Assembly: GCA_021927905.1 (NCBI GenBank) | Contig: BLLK01000047.1 | Coordinates: 1,612,001 to 1,676,000, forward strand | DNA: 64,000 nt | Direction of reading: 5' to 3' | From: Chaetoceros tenuissimus | Lineage: Eukaryota > Bacillariophyta > Thalassiosirophyceae > Chaetocerotales > Chaetocerotaceae | In this document: piece by piece, positions 62,799 through 64,000 of the stretch | Layout: the number at the start of each line of letters is the position of its first letter | Numbering within the stretch: the stretch's first letter is position 1 | The notes under the pieces: generated by a model | The model's database searches: none | Told to the model about the DNA's origin: nothing | The model's input: the letters and a program-made list of their open reading frames with translations, nothing else | Position numbers and translations under genes: made by a program

Positions 62799-64000
62799 TC
62801 ATCCTTTTGGAATCTTGTACAACCCCTTGATGCCAAGCATATGAACAGCATTACCAAAGCCACATCTTAATACAAATTCATTGGGATCTTTACGACAGAC
62901 AGTCCATAATAATTCACTGGCGCATCTTTTCACATTGGATTCTGTGTAAGTCATGAGTTTGATGATTTTCCATCTAATACTGCCAACAGGTGCATCAAGC
63001 GGTTGCATATTCTTCTTTGCCCCCCTCTTCTTCTCCGGTGTATCCAGTACCTCTTGTTTGTATGCTTCTACTTTTGCAAGGAATCTTTGCTCCTCACTTG
63101 GAGGAAATATGTAATCCTTCACTTCTTGGCGAATATCCTCATTATTTGCGGCAAGCTCATTCAACACAATCAATATCGGTAAAGCCGCTGCCCCATTTTG
63201 TTCACTCTGAACTTCTCCAGCGTTCTCAATGACAATATTATTGACTTGGAGAAATAGTATCGACAGTAGCTCTTGAATACAGCGATTGACAATAAGAAAC
63301 CTTCCATATTCCTTTGGTGCATTCATGAGAAGAAGGAGCGACGCTAATTTACAGTCATGACATCTTTGAATGCGGTTGGGGAGCTTCAGTAGATCTACCA
63401 GTATGATACCAAGCTGCGTCATGATTCCATGATTTTCCTTTTCGATACGATCAATTACTTGTTTTGGGGTTGTACTTTTCAATGCAAAGATAACTCGAAG
63501 GATCTCAATGATCAAATCAGCCCTTCTATCTGCAGGATCTAGGACCGGTGATGCAATACTAGGCTCAGCTCTTAACGCCCACGAAAGTGTCACAATCAAT
63601 ATCGTGAAAAGATTGACATTGTAATCAATCTGCCCATCTTCCACAACGATGGCTTCTTTTGCATACCTTTTCAAGCTTTTATCCAAGTCTTCCACAATAC
63701 CTGAGATGCAAGATACAATATTATGAACAATTTTGATAAGACCAAGAGTGACATTGATGGAACAACCAGATTCTGGAGAAATGACTAATAGTTTCGCGAT
63801 GGTATCTACACCATCTAAAGGCGAAATAAATGCCTTTAGAGCTTTCTTACAACACGGTTCTGGCGCCTGAGAATAGATTGAATGAAATAATACAGTACAG
63901 GTTTGTCTCGCAATATCATCCATACCATTTATTATGGCATATTCAATTACTTTCAGATGGACAGATACCATTCCTAGGCTACATAGACATTCAGTACTTG
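62799..64000 (-). CDS. RIC8/synembryn-like G-alpha chaperone, 5' part outside window
   Basis: At least 400 residues, open to the right edge (the frame continues upstream of MVSVHLKV as ECLCSLG). Armadillo-like helical repeats throughout. Near the C-terminus is the RIC8-type segment FPPSEEQRF ... MQPLDAPVGSIRWKIIKLMTYTESNVKRCASELLW, then FVLRCGFGNAVHMLGIKGL, matching the family pattern of a LT-x-x-x-x-x-VK segment and a GFGNAxGxL ending. RIC8 proteins fold and exchange nucleotide on heterotrimeric G-alpha subunits. No introns seen in this part. Assignment by pattern. Confidence 0.65.
   Translation of the reverse strand, partial: STECLCSLGMVSVHLKVIEYAIINGMDDIARQTCTVLFHSIYSQAPEPCCKKALKAFISPLDGVDTIAKLLVISPESGCSINVTLGLIKIVHNIVSCISGIVEDLDKSLKRYAKEAIVVEDGQIDYNVNLFTILIVTLSWALRAEPSIASPVLDPADRRADLIIEILRVIFALKSTTPKQVIDRIEKENHGIMTQLGIILVDLLKLPNRIQRCHDCKLASLLLLMNAPKEYGRFLIVNRCIQELLSILFLQVNNIVIENAGEVQSEQNGAAALPILIVLNELAANNEDIRQEVKDYIFPPSEEQRFLAKVEAYKQEVLDTPEKKRGAKKNMQPLDAPVGSIRWKIIKLMTYTESNVKRCASELLWTVCRKDPNEFVLRCGFGNAVHMLGIKGLYKIPKG

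Noticed and set aside
1-64000. CRISPR arrays, rRNA genes, snRNA genes or bacterial-type operons
   Set aside because: No regularly spaced short repeats, no rRNA or U-snRNA motifs seen by eye; genes have introns and independent spacing.

Overview
The window is nuclear DNA of a photosynthetic stramenopile, most likely a centric diatom. It is AT-rich and gene-dense. Introns are short (54-135 nt) with GTAAGT-like donors, and genes lie on both strands. One protein carries the diatom plastid-import signature DAFAP after a signal peptide (a VTE6-like kinase, 26827-27852), and others have looser versions of it. DNAAF4 (a dynein-arm assembly factor), centrin and a possible enkurin-family protein suggest a lineage that still makes flagella, as centric diatoms do for male gametes. 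No prophage, CRISPR array or rRNA gene was seen.

Layout. 1-1480: 3' part of a subtilase gene and a small acidic secreted protein. 1799-12078: apparently ONE DNA transposon with a DUF6589-like transposase and terminal inverted repeats. It is split by a 4.0-kb block (6749-10749) holding a cut-off cyclophilin gene, a nuclear unknown and a complete UDP-glucose 6-dehydrogenase gene. A perfect 503-bp direct repeat flanks the block, and the right inverted repeat carries a further 543-bp insertion. 12127-24788: enkurin-like fragment, SpoU methyltransferase, adenylosuccinate lyase, INTS7-like protein, an unknown, mitoribosomal mL46 and a bestrophin-like channel. 24976-41711: AGXT2L-type PLP lyase, VTE6, a Ser-rich unknown, CCT7, a GT60 glycosyltransferase, a SAP plus triple RNase H protein, Fes1/HspBP1, a PhyH oxygenase and a nitroreductase. 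41999-49506: an AP2/Myb-like/DUF6824-like regulator with two minisatellites, then a 1,448-residue FAAL-carrier-membrane enzyme. 50229-64000: centrin, DNAAF4, tRNA-Ala(UGC), a TrhO-like rhodanese, two conserved unknowns, PRPF31, a NAPE-PLD-like hydrolase and the C-terminal part of a RIC8-like protein running off the right edge.

The strongest observations are: (1) the single transposon interrupted by a host-gene block between perfect 503-bp repeats; (2) an intron of the bestrophin-like gene made largely of an antisense copy of coding sequence from the convergent aminotransferase gene next door; (3) the FAAL-carrier protein fused to a six-segment membrane module resembling poly-lysine synthetase termini; (4) a G6 run where a one-base slip joins two reading frames of the AP2/DUF6824 gene; (5) an RNase H protein with three domains of which only the middle one keeps its catalytic residues.

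Genes look independently transcribed. Several pairs are divergent with 0.25-0.45 kb between starts, and several are convergent with under 200 bp between stops. All family assignments rest on reading motifs by eye; no database search was run.
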